Counted from the stretch's first letter, positions 43,838-54,755 are shown. The stretch is 64,000 bases of DNA from Rhizobiales bacterium GAS188 (GCA_900104855.1 FNSS01000001.1:186001-250000), one strand, 5' to 3'. Notes: a model not told the origin generated them from the letters alone. Translations and numbers: made by a program.

Positions 43838-43904
43838 GGAAGGACATTGGGGTGAGGAAGGACATTGGGGTGAGGAAGGACGTTGGGGTGAGGAAGGACC
43901 TGGG
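43833..43904 (+). repeat. 18-bp tandem repeat, four copies
   Basis: GGTGAGGAAGGACATTGG and close variants occur four times in a row, beginning at the stop of the oxidoreductase and ending 12 bp before the histidine kinase ATG. Each copy carries a Shine-Dalgarno-like GAGGAAGGA. Confidence 0.85.
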
Positions 43905-43916
43905 GCCAGGATAGAT

Positions 43917-45359
43917 ATGGACGACGTCACACAACGCAGCTTCAGCCATGTGATGCCCGATGTCGGCGCGCTCGTCCGCGTGCGGCCGGGGCTATCGGCG
44001 AAGCTGCTGGTGCTGACCATCGCCTTCGTGATGCTGGCTGAAATCCTCATCTTCATCCCTTCGGTTGCGAATTTCAGGCGCACCTGGCTGATGAACAAGA
44101 TCGCGGCCGCAGCCACCGCGGCGCTGGTCTTCGATGCCGCTCCCTCCGGCATGGTGCCCCCCGAGCTCGGCCAGGAATTGCTGAAGCAGGTCGGCGCACT
44201 CACCATCTGGGCGCGCCGCGCCGATTCGCGCATGCTGGTCGCGAGCATCGACAATCCGCCCGAGGTCGATGTGACGACCGATCTGCGCGACATGAGCCCG
44301 CCGCACGAGATCATCGAGGCCATGGGGACGCTCGCGGCGCGGCCGGGGCGCATCCTGCGCGTCACCGCCCGCGGCATGGGCGGCATCGTCATCAACATGA
44401 CGATCGAGGAAAACCGCCTGCGGGAGGCGATGTGGGGGTTCGCCCGCAACATCCTGCTCTTGTCGCTCTTGATCTCGCTGATCACGGCGGGGCTCGTCTA
44501 TGTGTCGCTGTTGTTCATGATCGTGCGCCCGATCAAGCGCCTGTCGGCCAATATGGCAGGGTTCGAGAGCGAGCCCGAGAACGCCGCCCGCGTCATCCCG
44601 ACCGGCGACCGCAGCGACGAGATCGGCTTCGCGGAACGCTCGCTCGCCAGGCTCGAAGCCAAGCTCGCCGATGAATTGCGCCGCAGCAAGAAGCTCGCGG
44701 CGCTCGGCCTGATGATCGCCAAGATCAGCCATGATCTGCGCAATGTGCTCTCCGGCGCGCAGCTCTTCTCCGAGCGCATCGCCGAATTGAAGAATCCGAG
44801 CGTGCAACGCTTGGCGCCGCGCCTCGTCGATGCGCTGCGCCGGGCCATCGACCTGTGCGAAGGCACGCTCGCCTATGGGGCCGACCAGAAGGCGGCGCTG
44901 AAGCCCTCGCGCTTCAAGCTGGCGCCGCTCGTCGCCGAATGCTGGGAGCTGGCTTTGCCGGTGAGCCGCAACGCTCCGGCGGCCCTGATCAACCAGGTCG
45001 CGCCGGATGTGGAGATCACCGCGGATCGCGACCAGATGGCGCGCGTCTTCCTCAACCTGATGCGCAACTCGCTGCAGGCCATGACGCCGCAACCCCAGCA
45101 GCCGCAGGCTGTTGAGGCGAGAATCACGATCGCGGCACAGCAGGGGGGCGACCTGATCGTCGTCCAGGATAACGGCCCTGGTGTGCCCGCTTCGATGTGG
45201 CCGCGGCTGTTCGAACCTTTCTCGGCCTCATCCAGCCGGCGCGGCAGCGGGCTCGGCCTCGCGATCGTCGCCGACATCCTGCGCGCCCATGACGGCGATA
45301 TCCGCCTCGCCCCGAGCCCTGGCGGCGCCCGTTTCGAGATCAGGCTGCCGCCCCATTGA
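43917..45359 (+). CDS. Sensor histidine kinase
   Basis: This 480-residue kinase has two transmembrane helices (about 25-47 and 182-205) with a periplasmic sensor domain between, then a HAMP segment (RPIKRLSANM). The phosphoacceptor His is H272 in ISHDLRN. The ATPase domain has NLMRNSLQAM, DNGPGVP and GSGLGLAI. The H-box followed directly by the ATPase domain suggests a HisKA-type kinase. No response regulator is adjacent, so it is an orphan in this window. AGGA lies 8 bp upstream. Confidence 0.92.
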   Translation: MDDVTQRSFSHVMPDVGALVRVRPGLSAKLLVLTIAFVMLAEILIFIPSVANFRRTWLMNKIAAAATAALVFDAAPSGMVPPELGQELLKQVGALTIWARRADSRMLVASIDNPPEVDVTTDLRDMSPPHEIIEAMGTLAARPGRILRVTARGMGGIVINMTIEENRLREAMWGFARNILLLSLLISLITAGLVYVSLLFMIVRPIKRLSANMAGFESEPENAARVIPTGDRSDEIGFAERSLARLEAKLADELRRSKKLAALGLMIAKISHDLRNVLSGAQLFSERIAELKNPSVQRLAPRLVDALRRAIDLCEGTLAYGADQKAALKPSRFKLAPLVAECWELALPVSRNAPAALINQVAPDVEITADRDQMARVFLNLMRNSLQAMTPQPQQPQAVEARITIAAQQGGDLIVVQDNGPGVPASMWPRLFEPFSASSSRRGSGLGLAIVADILRAHDGDIRLAPSPGGARFEIRLPPH

Positions 45360-45366
45360 GGCGTTG

Positions 45367-45395
45367 TCCGGCGAAGCGGAGGCCACTTCGCCGGA
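45367..45395. terminator. Bidirectional terminator between kinase and groEL
   Basis: TCCGGCGAAG and CTTCGCCGGA form a perfect 10-bp stem with a 9-base loop between two convergent genes. Confidence 0.65.
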
Positions 45396-45401
45396 ATACG
45401 T

Positions 45402-47108
<1,707 letters not shown>

Positions 47109-47146
47109 TCAGGCATCGTGACGGCGTATTGACGAGGTCTGCAGCC

Positions 47147-47461
47147 TCAGGCCGCGATCCTGCCGGCGCCGGCCTCGTCCAGCACGCCCATGATGTCGCT
47201 TTCCTTCATGATGAGATACTCGACCCCGTCGATCTTGACCTCGGTGCCGGACCATTTGGCGAACAAGACAAGGTCGCCGGTCCTGACGTCGAGCGGGATG
47301 AGCTTGCCGCTCTCGTCACGCCCTCCGGGGCCGACCGACACGACCACGCCCTGTTGCGGCTTTTCCTTGACGGTGTCGGGGATGATGATCCCCCCGGCAC
47401 TTTTCTCCTCGGCTGCGATACGCTTGACGACGACACGATCGTGAAGCGGACGGAATTTCAT
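47147..47461 (-). CDS. groES: Co-chaperonin GroES
   Basis: This 104-residue protein has [12 protein letters not shown] and the mobile loop [13 protein letters not shown]. It then shows [14 protein letters not shown] and the usual final DIMGVLDE, with a short extra alanine-rich tail. GGAGGAG lies 5 bp before the ATG at 47461. Confidence 0.98.
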   Translation of the reverse strand: MKFRPLHDRVVVKRIAAEEKSAGGIIIPDTVKEKPQQGVVVSVGPGGRDESGKLIPLDVRTGDLVLFAKWSGTEVKIDGVEYLIMKESDIMGVLDEAGAGRIAA

Positions 47462-47471
47462 CGCTCTCCTC

Positions 47472-47503
47472 CCAAGTCTCTTGCCAACCAAGTCTCTTGC
47501 CAA
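47472..47503. repeat. 16-bp tandem duplication before groES
   Basis: CCAAGTCTCTTGCCAA occurs twice in a row (47472-47487 and 47488-47503), just upstream of the groES ribosome binding site, within its 5' leader. Confidence 0.85.
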
Positions 47504-47577
47504 GCTCTTGATATGAACTGACTTATCTGCGGCGCGGGGCGCGGCCGAACTGTGCCGACGGGGCCGTTTCATGCGAG

Positions 47578-47604
47578 CTATGCAGGAGAGCTACGCGCTT
47601 CAAG
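47578..47604 (-). promoter_or_regulatory. Possible RpoH-type heat-shock promoter of groES
   Basis: On the minus strand CTTGAA (47604-47599) and CCTGCATAG (47586-47578) are spaced 12 bp, a loose match to the sigma-32 pattern. No CIRCE repeat (TTAGCACTC with its complement) is visible in the leader. Confidence 0.3.
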
Positions 47605-47829
47605 ATAGCTCGGCAAATAATTTGGCACTCGCCGGGCCAACTGCCAAGCCGTAATCGGATGGGGGTTGCGGCTCTCCGGCTGCTGAGAGGACGCCGCCGC
47701 CGCGCCGACGGTCACGGGATGCAGGCGCGGGGCCAGCTCTCGCTGTGTTCGCCGGTCCCGTTCACTCCGCGACGCGGCGGCTCGGTGATCCCTCGCCGAA
47801 GGCATCCTCGACCTTCTGCCAAGTGACTT

Positions 47830-48747
47830 CTACGATCGGACGCCGTTCGCCGCCATCTGAAGCATGGCGGCGTGAGGCGCGACCATGGGCGTAAATCCCG
47901 TCGCCATGAGCTTCGCCGGCGAGACGACGAGATCGCCGAGCAGATTGTCGCGCTGCGCCCGCAACACCGGCAGGGCCATGAGGCCGCGCAGCAGCGGGCC
48001 CGGCACGGATACCCCGCCCGGATGCCGGCCGAGCCCTTGGCGCAAGGCCGCGAACATCTCGCCGATGCTGATCGGATCTGGATGGGCGACGATGTAGGTT
48101 TCGCCGATCCCGGCGCGGCCCTGCAGGGCATGCACCACCGCCCGGCACAGATCGTCGCGCGCCACGATCGAGCGCCGCGCCACGAGCCCGTCGAGGCGCA
48201 GGGGCAGGTTCAGGCGCGCCAGGCGCAACATGGTCGCGAGATTGCCGCTCGGCTGCGAGCCCACCACCAGCACCGGCCGCAGGATGATGGCGGGCGCAGC
48301 CATGCGCCGCAACCCCTCCTCCGCCGCAAGCTTGCTGCGGCCATAGGCATCGAGCCGCTCGGGCGCGTCGGCTTCGGTCAGGATGCGCGGCGCCGCGGCG
48401 CCGCTCTGGGCCCGGATGGAGGAGAGGAAAACGAGGCGCTCGACGCGGCCTTGCGCGGCTTGCGCGAGCGCCAGCACCGCAAGATGATTGACGGCATCGT
48501 AGCGCGCCTCGTCGCTGCCGCCCGTATGGGCGATCGCGGCCGCATGGACGACGGCATCGACGCCCCGGAGCAGCGCTGTCCAATCCTGTTTGCCCGCAAG
48601 ATCGGGCGACGGCACGCTCTCGACGCCCTCACCTTTCGGCAAGGGTTTGCGGCTTGCGGCCCGCACCGCATAGCCGCTCCCGGCGAGATGGGCGACGAGC
48701 GCCCGGCCGACGAAGCCCGAGGCCCCGGTGACCAGGATCCGCTTCAC
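47830..48747 (-). CDS. NAD-dependent epimerase/dehydratase-family protein
   Basis: This 305-residue extended SDR starts with KRILVTGASGFVGRAL. It has VDAVVHAAAIAH, a serine in VFLSSIRAQSG, Y-x3-K in YGRSKLAAEE and LRPVLVVG. This pattern fits UDP-sugar epimerase-like enzymes of surface polysaccharide synthesis. The GTG start at 48747 overlaps the stop of the MraY/WecA-like gene (GTGA), so both are translated together, and their pairing supports a role in lipid-linked sugar metabolism. Confidence 0.85.
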   Translation of the reverse strand: MKRILVTGASGFVGRALVAHLAGSGYAVRAASRKPLPKGEGVESVPSPDLAGKQDWTALLRGVDAVVHAAAIAHTGGSDEARYDAVNHLAVLALAQAAQGRVERLVFLSSIRAQSGAAAPRILTEADAPERLDAYGRSKLAAEEGLRRMAAPAIILRPVLVVGSQPSGNLATMLRLARLNLPLRLDGLVARRSIVARDDLCRAVVHALQGRAGIGETYIVAHPDPISIGEMFAALRQGLGRHPGGVSVPGPLLRGLMALPVLRAQRDNLLGDLVVSPAKLMATGFTPMVAPHAAMLQMAANGVRS

Positions 48748-49778
48748 GAATGCGTCTCTGGCGCCGCCGCGGGCCCGGACGTGAGGCGTGAGCAGGCAAG
48801 GCCGACCAGGAGAGCGGCGGCGGCCAGCAGCACGGCCGAGACGGCCTGAGAATCGCAGGCGACGCTGATGGCGGCGAGAGCGGCGAGCGCGAGGTCGAGG
48901 ACGACGATATGCGCCACCACCGCCGATACGCTCCAGCCGGCATCGGTGGCGCGCTGGTAGACATGGCTGCGATGGGCAAGCCAGAAGGCTTCCCGGCGCG
49001 CCAGGCGCCGCGCGAGCGTCAGGCCCGAATCCCACAGATAATAGAGCGGCAAGATCAGAGCCGCCGCGAGATGGCCCGCGAGCGCCAGGCGATAGAGCCC
49101 GTAGCCCAGGATCAAGCCGACCGGCAGGCTGCCGACATCGCCGAGGAAGACGCGCGCCACCGGCTTGTTGAAAGGCGCAAAGCCGATCAGCGAGCCGCAG
49201 AGCGCGGCCGCCAGGAATTCCCAGGCAGCGCCCTCCCCCGCAAGCCCGAAGCCGAGGACGGCGAGCGCCGCCAGCGGCACGCCGCAACCCATGACCGTGA
49301 TCCAGTCGATCCCGTCCATGAAATTCACGAGATTGACGAACCAGATGCCGGCGATGATCGCCAAGGCACGTTCCAACGGCAGCGGCAGGAAGAAGGCGAG
49401 CCTCGCCTCCTGCGGCGCCGCCAAGATGACGACCATGCCGACAGCGATGATCTGCGGCAGCAATTTGGCGAGCGGGCCGAGCGGCCTCAGATCGTCGAGC
49501 GCCCCGGTCGCCGCCAGAATCAGCGCCGCCGCGACCACGATGGCGGCTTCACGCGCCGCCCCCGGATCGGCCGGCGCCAATGCCAGCCCGGCAGCGGCTG
49601 CTAGCAGGGTCGCCAGGATGACGGCGAGGCCCGCGCCTTGCGGCGTCGGCGTCGCATGGCTCGACCGCGAATTGGGGCGCGCCAGGGCGTAGCGGCGCAA
49701 GAGCGGCATCATGACGACGACCAGCGCCGCCGACAGCGCCGCCGCCGCGGCTGACGTGAAGAGGAGACCGGCCAGCAT
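48744..49778 (-). CDS. MraY/WecA-type sugar-1-phosphate transferase
   Basis: This 344-residue membrane protein has about ten helices. It shows the family motifs RPNSRSSHATPTPQGAG (start of the cytoplasmic loop), GALDDLRPL, NFMDGIDW with the catalytic aspartates, and VFLGDVGSLPVG, and a RREAFWLAHRSHVYQR loop. It moves a sugar phosphate from UDP-sugar to a polyprenyl phosphate. The histidine-rich loop points to the WecA/WbpL branch rather than cell-wall MraY. ATG at 49778 gives a normal first helix. Confidence 0.88.
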   Translation of the reverse strand: MLAGLLFTSAAAAALSAALVVVMMPLLRRYALARPNSRSSHATPTPQGAGLAVILATLLAAAAGLALAPADPGAAREAAIVVAAALILAATGALDDLRPLGPLAKLLPQIIAVGMVVILAAPQEARLAFFLPLPLERALAIIAGIWFVNLVNFMDGIDWITVMGCGVPLAALAVLGFGLAGEGAAWEFLAAALCGSLIGFAPFNKPVARVFLGDVGSLPVGLILGYGLYRLALAGHLAAALILPLYYLWDSGLTLARRLARREAFWLAHRSHVYQRATDAGWSVSAVVAHIVVLDLALAALAAISVACDSQAVSAVLLAAAALLVGLACSRLTSGPAAAPETHS

Positions 49779-49940
49779 GCGCCAGTCCTTGCCGCAAACC
49801 GCGCAAACCGGCAAGCGGCAGCGGGGCTGGCCCGCAAATGCGCCATTCCGCGTTGCGACACCGCGGCGCCGGCCCCGTCGCGGCCGCGGATTGCCAAGAC
49901 GATAGAGCGCGGCTACAGACGCAGACCTCCAGCCGGTCTT

Positions 49941-50015
<75 letters not shown>

Positions 50016-50180
50016 GCCGCTCCGCACAACCCAATCCGGGTCCGTCCGCCCCGCGCAGGCGTGTCACGCTGCGCTCACGGTCGCAGGCGTTTCCTCTTGC
50101 GACTGACGACGGCGCGAGGACAGCGAAGCAGGCGCTTGCGAACCGTCGCACGCAACGTTCAGCGGCAAAAGGAGCCAGCC

Positions 50181-51137
50181 ATGCCAGCATGCGCGATCTG
50201 CAGACCGAAATATTTGCCGGGAGAATTGATCGAGGGCTCAATCGACATCGCGCTCGCGATCAATCCGACGAACGGACCAAGCCTCCAGGCACTCAAGCCG
50301 ATCACCTCGGACGCAATCCTCGTTCATCCCTACATAGCCGTCGTCACCCGCAAATATTGGCGCACCAACGGTGTGCGTCTGACTGTCCAGTTCCTCGACA
50401 ATCCCCCCAACGATCTTCGGGCGCGCATCCTCTCCCACATGAACGCCTGGTCGTCCCGCCTGAATGCGCAATTCACGGAGACGGCGGGCACCGGCCAGGT
50501 TCGCCTCGCGCGCACGCCTGGCGACGGCTACTGGTCTTATCTCGGGACGGACATTCTCAGCATTCCTGCCGATCAGCCGACCATGAACCTCGATTCGTTT
50601 TCGATGCAAACGCCGGAAGCCGAATACCATCGCGTGGTGCGCCACGAAACGGGACATACGCTGGGATGCCCGCACGAGCATATGCGTCGCGAGCTGGTGG
50701 CCAAAATCGATCCCCAGAAGGCCATCGACTACTTCCAGGCGACACAAGGCTGGACGCCCGATCAGACGCGCGCGCAAGTGCTGACGCCCATCGAGGAATC
50801 CTCGCTCTGGGGAACGGCGCATACTGATCCGAATTCGATCATGTGCTACCAAATCCCGGGAACGATCACCGTGGACGGGAACCCGATCACCGGCGGCACG
50901 GATATCGACGACACCGACTTCGCCTTCATGGAACAAGTCTACCCGAAGGTTGTCATGAGCGCCCCGGCAACGACAGGTCCGGCAGCGACAGGTCCGGCAG
51001 CGACAGCCTTGAGCGCGCCCGCCCGCGCGCTCGCCGAACCGGCATCGTTCGAGAGCGATGCGATGATCTCCGCCTTGATCGAGAAGAACAGAAGCCTCGC
51101 TCACAAGGTGTTTCAAGCACACAAGCCCGGCACGTAG
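50181..51137 (+). CDS. Metzincin-like zinc protease, no signal peptide
   Basis: This 318-residue protein contains the long zinc motif HExxHxxGxxH at H155, E156, H159, H165 (RHETGHTLGCPHEHMRR) and a Met-turn SIMCYQI about 56 residues later, so it is a metzincin of astacin or matrixin type. The first 30 residues are not a signal peptide, and a cysteine-containing start (CAICRPKY) is present, so it may act in the cytoplasm or be secreted by another route. A 15-bp repeat codes a TGPAA linker near the C-terminus. AAGGAG precedes the ATG. It lies just after tRNA-Gln. Confidence 0.8.
   Translation: MPACAICRPKYLPGELIEGSIDIALAINPTNGPSLQALKPITSDAILVHPYIAVVTRKYWRTNGVRLTVQFLDNPPNDLRARILSHMNAWSSRLNAQFTETAGTGQVRLARTPGDGYWSYLGTDILSIPADQPTMNLDSFSMQTPEAEYHRVVRHETGHTLGCPHEHMRRELVAKIDPQKAIDYFQATQGWTPDQTRAQVLTPIEESSLWGTAHTDPNSIMCYQIPGTITVDGNPITGGTDIDDTDFAFMEQVYPKVVMSAPATTGPAATGPAATALSAPARALAEPASFESDAMISALIEKNRSLAHKVFQAHKPGT
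50966..51008 (+). repeat. 15-bp tandem repeat in the protease gene
   Basis: GGCAACGACAGGTCC, GGCAGCGACAGGTCC and a partial third copy follow each other in frame, coding a repeated ATGPA linker between the protease domain and the C-terminal helix. Confidence 0.75.
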
Positions 51138-51277
51138 GACAGGCCGGCAGCGGCGAAGGGACCGGATCTACCGGCCGACACATTTCAGGCAGGGTTCGAT
51201 GATGAGCGAGCTGGACAAGGATGACGCTCCGTGAGAGCGTTTCATCGGGCGGGACCGGCTGTTCGGTTGGAGAAAAT

Positions 51278-51820
51278 ATGAACTCAAGGTCTCCGCGCCA
51301 GGATGCAGATCACCTCTCATCAATTTATGCACCTGCCACCGAAGGAGCGGTGGAAGAGTTTTCGCTCGATTTCAGCATCGGCTACCAGGTGCGCACCACG
51401 CACCGGGCCCTGCAACGTTATCTGCAATCAAAAATTGAGCCCCACGGTGTCACGCTTGGCATGTGGTATTTCTTGCGAGTCCTATGGCAGCAAGATGGGG
51501 TCACTCAGAGCGACTTGTCACGCAGCATCGGCACGATGGAGCCCACCACGCTCAGTGCGATATCGTCGATGGAGCGCAGCGGGATTGTCTGCCGGATCAG
51601 AGACGAGGTCGACCGGCGTCGCCAACTTGTCTTTCTGACCAAAAAGGGCCGAGCCTTGAAGAAGGACCTTTTGCCGCTGGCGGTTGAAGTTGTCCGGGAT
51701 GCCGCCGCAGGCCTGTCGCTTCGAGAGACCGCGATGCTGCTCGATCTTCTGAAAGCAGTGCAGACGAATCTCCATGCCAAGATCGACGAAGCCGAGCTCG
51801 CCGGAGAAGACGACGCTTAA
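51278..51820 (+). CDS. MarR-family transcriptional regulator
   Basis: This 180-residue regulator has the winged helix-turn-helix of MarR: VTLGMWYFLRVLWQQDGVTQSDLSRSIGTMEPTTLSAISSMERSGIVCRIRDEVDRRRQLVFLTKKG (read in parts), with the wing DRRRQLVFLT. It probably senses an aromatic acid. GGAG precedes the ATG at 51278. It lies upstream of the Rieske oxygenase and close to three CTTAG-N4-CTAAG motifs, so it likely controls the phthalate-type genes. Confidence 0.9.
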   Translation: MNSRSPRQDADHLSSIYAPATEGAVEEFSLDFSIGYQVRTTHRALQRYLQSKIEPHGVTLGMWYFLRVLWQQDGVTQSDLSRSIGTMEPTTLSAISSMERSGIVCRIRDEVDRRRQLVFLTKKGRALKKDLLPLAVEVVRDAAAGLSLRETAMLLDLLKAVQTNLHAKIDEAELAGEDDA

Positions 51821-51856
51821 GATCGGCCATCCCGATCGGGGAATTCTCCGCAGCAG

Positions 51857-51870
51857 CTTAGGAAGCTAAA
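51857..51870. promoter_or_regulatory. Putative MarR operator, site 1
   Basis: CTTAG-GAAG-CTAAA, 36 bp after the marR stop codon, matches the CTTAG-N4-CTAAG pattern found perfectly at 61792-61807. Confidence 0.5.
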
Positions 51871-52118
51871 CGATTATCCCGCGGTGACCATGCTCGGCCC
51901 TGAAGCCGGTTGCAGGGATCGGCTGTGGGATGCTCGGTTGGTGTCGGCCCACTCTGCCGTTGCGGCCATTGCGATGCCCTCCGCAAGTCGGAAATATGGG
52001 CAGGGCTGCGACTGGCTTTCCGCGAGAATTGGACGCGGCAAACGTGCCCCGCCCGTTCGACAGGCTCGACATTTGAATTCCTCTGGACAGTCGGCGCAGG
52101 GTGCACTAGACGAAAAAC

Positions 52119-52132
52119 CTAAGGAAGCTAAG
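52119..52132. promoter_or_regulatory. Putative MarR operator, site 2
   Basis: CTAAG-GAAG-CTAAG, 47 bp before the Rieske oxygenase start, shares the nine bases GAAGCTAA plus flank with site 1 and the right half-site with site 3. Confidence 0.5.
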
Positions 52133-52179
52133 TAATCTCTTGGCCCCTTATCCGCGAGACGTTCGGGGAGGCGAAAGCC

Positions 52180-53520
52180 ATGTTGACCGCACTCGAAAAC
52201 GAAACCTTGTGTCGGGTCGAGGGCCAGGCCCCTATGGGCCGGCTGATGCGCCGCCACTGGGTGCCGGCGCTCTTGTCCGAGCAGGTCTCCGAGCCCAATG
52301 GCCGGCCCGTGCGTGTCCAGTTGTTCGGCGAAAAGCTCGTGGCGTTCCGTGACAGCGACGGCAGGGTCGGGATGCTGGGCGAGTTTTGCCCGCACCGCAA
52401 AGCTTCTCTGTTTTTCGGGCGAAATGAAGAATGCGGCTTGCGCTGCCTGTACCATGGCTGGAAGTTCGATCGAGACGGCAATGTCATGGACATGCCGTCG
52501 GAGCCCAAGGAAAGCGGCTTTGCCGATAAGGTGAAGCATGTTTCGTATCCGACCCGCGAAGCTGGCGGCTTCGTGTGGACCTATATGGGGCCGGCAGAGC
52601 TGGTCCCGGAGTTCGAAGCTCCAGCCTGGGCTCCCACAGAAGATACGCGTGTCTCGATCGTGAAAATTCAATTGCCGTGCAACTGGGCGCAAATCATGGA
52701 AGGGCAGATCGATTCCGCCCACTCGTCGAGCCTTCACTCATCGGACATGAAGCCTGCGAAAGTCGGAACCGCCGAGGCAAAAGACACCCATTGGTTGCGC
52801 CCTTCGACGGACAAGAATCCGCGCATCCAAGTTCAATTGACAAATTACGGCATGCGCTACGCCGCCATTCGCAGGCCGATCGTGGATGCGCGCACTCACG
52901 ACTATATACGCCTGACGACCTATGTTGCGCCGTTCTGCGCACTGATTCCGCCCAACAGCTCGTACAACGTCGCCAGCGTAATCGTTCCGCGCAATGATAC
53001 CAGCAGCTACTTTCACTTCATCGCATGGAGCGACCAGCCGGGCGGCGGCATCGATCAAGATGCCTGGCGCAGGTTCTGTGTGGCGGTACCAGGCGATGAT
53101 CTTGACGAGGACTTCCGCCCGACCAAGCGCCGTGCCTCCAACAACTACCTGCAAGATCGCGCCGGGATGGCGGAAGGCAATTTCACGGGCGTTCCCGGCA
53201 TTCCCAACCAGGACATCATGATGTGGGAATCGATGGGCGCCATCGCCGATCGGACGCAAGAACGATTGGGCGCCAGCGACATTGCCGTGGTGCAGTTTCG
53301 CCGTCTGATGTTGAATGCGGTCGAAGCCTTCCAACAGGACGAGCGCGTCATCGGTCTTGTCGAGCCGCATTTGCCCCAGGCAAAATTGCGCTCTTATCAG
53401 GGCATCGTCGTCAAATCAGTTCCTTGGCGGACCCTTGGCGCGTCCGAGGAAGAGGTGGCGATTCTCGACGGCCTGGAAGAGGACGAAACCGATCGCGAGA
53501 TGGCAGCCGCGACAGGATAA
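52180..53520 (+). CDS. Rieske aromatic-ring dioxygenase, phthalate 4,5-dioxygenase-like oxygenase
   Basis: This 446-residue oxygenase has the Rieske [2Fe-2S] ligands C70, H72, C89 and H92 (CPHRK, CLYHGW). The mononuclear iron ligands are D178, H181 and H186 in EGQIDSAHSSSLH. Length and layout match single-component phthalate 4,5-dioxygenase-type enzymes (Pht3, OphA2). With the reductase at 60776 it would dihydroxylate an aromatic acid. The neighbouring decarboxylase, dehydrogenase and reductase fit phthalate. GGGGAGG precedes the ATG. Confidence 0.87.
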   Translation: MLTALENETLCRVEGQAPMGRLMRRHWVPALLSEQVSEPNGRPVRVQLFGEKLVAFRDSDGRVGMLGEFCPHRKASLFFGRNEECGLRCLYHGWKFDRDGNVMDMPSEPKESGFADKVKHVSYPTREAGGFVWTYMGPAELVPEFEAPAWAPTEDTRVSIVKIQLPCNWAQIMEGQIDSAHSSSLHSSDMKPAKVGTAEAKDTHWLRPSTDKNPRIQVQLTNYGMRYAAIRRPIVDARTHDYIRLTTYVAPFCALIPPNSSYNVASVIVPRNDTSSYFHFIAWSDQPGGGIDQDAWRRFCVAVPGDDLDEDFRPTKRRASNNYLQDRAGMAEGNFTGVPGIPNQDIMMWESMGAIADRTQERLGASDIAVVQFRRLMLNAVEAFQQDERVIGLVEPHLPQAKLRSYQGIVVKSVPWRTLGASEEEVAILDGLEEDETDREMAAATG

Positions 53521-53588
53521 CGGCCTCGACAGCAAGGCCTCGGGACCAAGGCCAATCGACACAAAAGGAAATCACTCGGGAGGTGGGA

Positions 53589-54755
53589 TTGAAACGATTT
53601 TGCTTTGGGTTGGCGGCTCTGGGGGCTGCCGCATGGATGACGTCAGGCGCGTCAAAGGCTGCCGACAGCTTTGAAATCAATGTTGTCCTCCCGCTCACCG
53701 GTGGCGCATCGTTCCTGGGCAAAGCCGAGCAACAGTCGCTGCAACAGTACGAGAAGGTCGTGAATGCTGGTGGCGGCATCCACGGCAAACCCCTGCAGTT
53801 CGTCTTTCACGATGACCAAACGAGCCCGCAGATTTCCGTGCAGCTTGCCAATGAAGTCAAGGCATCCAACCCTGCGGTCGTCTTAGGGTCGGCGGTGGTC
53901 GCGCTTTGCAATGCAATGACGCCGTTGATGCGGCGCGGGCCGGTTCTCTATTGCTTTTCGCCGTCGATCAACCCGGTTGCCGGAGGCTATGTGTTCAGCT
54001 CCAGCGTATCCACGCAGGGGTTGGCCGGCGGCTTGCTCCGTTACTTCGGTGAGCGCGGCTGGAAAAAGATCGCATTGATCACGTCCACGGATGCGACCGG
54101 CCAAGATGCTTATCGCAACATCAAGGCAATGGCCGGCAATGGCAATCATAAGGACGTCGAGCTCGTCGCAGAAGTACAGTTCAATCCGACCGATGTGAGC
54201 GTCGCAGCTCAAATCCAGCGGCTCAGGGGCGCCAACCCGGACGCCATCATCGCTTGGTCCACGGGTGCTCCCATCGGAACCGTCTTCAAAGCGATCCGCG
54301 ATGCCGGGCTCGAGGTTCCAGTCGGAACGACCGATGGCAACATGACCTACGCGCAGATGGGTCAGTACGCGTCCTTCCTGCCCAAGGACTTGTTCATCCC
54401 GTCACCCGAATGGCCGAAGACGCAGCGCCCCAACCAAAAACCGGAAGTCATGTCGGCGAAAGACGCATTCTTCAAGGCCTTCGAGGGCACCGACATCAAG
54501 CCGGACGGCCCTTCGACATTCGCTTGGGATCCCGCGGTGCTCGTCGTCGAGGCGTTGCGCAAGCTCAAGCCCGAAGCGAGCGCGGAGGAGCTACGGAGCT
54601 ATCTCGCAAGCCTGCAGGGCTTTGCCGGCATCAACGGCTCATACGACTTCAAGTCGGTGCCGAACCGCGGCGTCGACGAGTCCAATGTCGTGGTCACGCG
54701 CTGGGATCCGGGCGCGGGGACATGGGTCGTGATGAGTGAGCCCGGCGGCCATTGA
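53589..54755 (+). CDS. Periplasmic binding protein of a branched-chain-type ABC importer
   Basis: This 388-residue protein has a signal peptide (KRFCFGLAALGAAAWMTSGASKA, cleavage before ADSF; read in parts) and a type 1 periplasmic binding fold (VVLPLTGGASFLGKAEQQSLQQYEKVVNAGGGIHG in parts), as in amide/aromatic acid-binding LivK relatives. The start is TTG at 53589 because GGAGG lies 5 bp upstream; a GTG at 53583 overlaps that site. It follows the Rieske gene and precedes the permease, so the transporter likely brings the aromatic acid into the cell. Confidence 0.88.
   Translation: MKRFCFGLAALGAAAWMTSGASKAADSFEINVVLPLTGGASFLGKAEQQSLQQYEKVVNAGGGIHGKPLQFVFHDDQTSPQISVQLANEVKASNPAVVLGSAVVALCNAMTPLMRRGPVLYCFSPSINPVAGGYVFSSSVSTQGLAGGLLRYFGERGWKKIALITSTDATGQDAYRNIKAMAGNGNHKDVELVAEVQFNPTDVSVAAQIQRLRGANPDAIIAWSTGAPIGTVFKAIRDAGLEVPVGTTDGNMTYAQMGQYASFLPKDLFIPSPEWPKTQRPNQKPEVMSAKDAFFKAFEGTDIKPDGPSTFAWDPAVLVVEALRKLKPEASAEELRSYLASLQGFAGINGSYDFKSVPNRGVDESNVVVTRWDPGAGTWVVMSEPGGH

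Larger units (their letters stand above)
51821..52179. other. Intergenic control region of the oxygenase operon
   Basis: This 359-bp stretch has no supported gene on either strand. It contains two copies of a putative MarR operator (51857-51870 and 52119-52132) and a GGGGAGG Shine-Dalgarno sequence before the Rieske gene. Confidence 0.6.

Noticed and set aside
43833-43904. Possible CRISPR array
   Set aside because: The repeats are directly adjacent without unique spacers, so it is a simple tandem repeat.
47462-47660. Search for a CIRCE heat-shock repeat before groES
   Set aside because: Only an imperfect TTGGCA/TGCCAA pair is present, which does not match TTAGCACTC with its complement.
47762-48583. 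273-codon minus-strand frame
   Set aside because: It is a shifted frame of the epimerase gene with arginine/alanine-rich composition.
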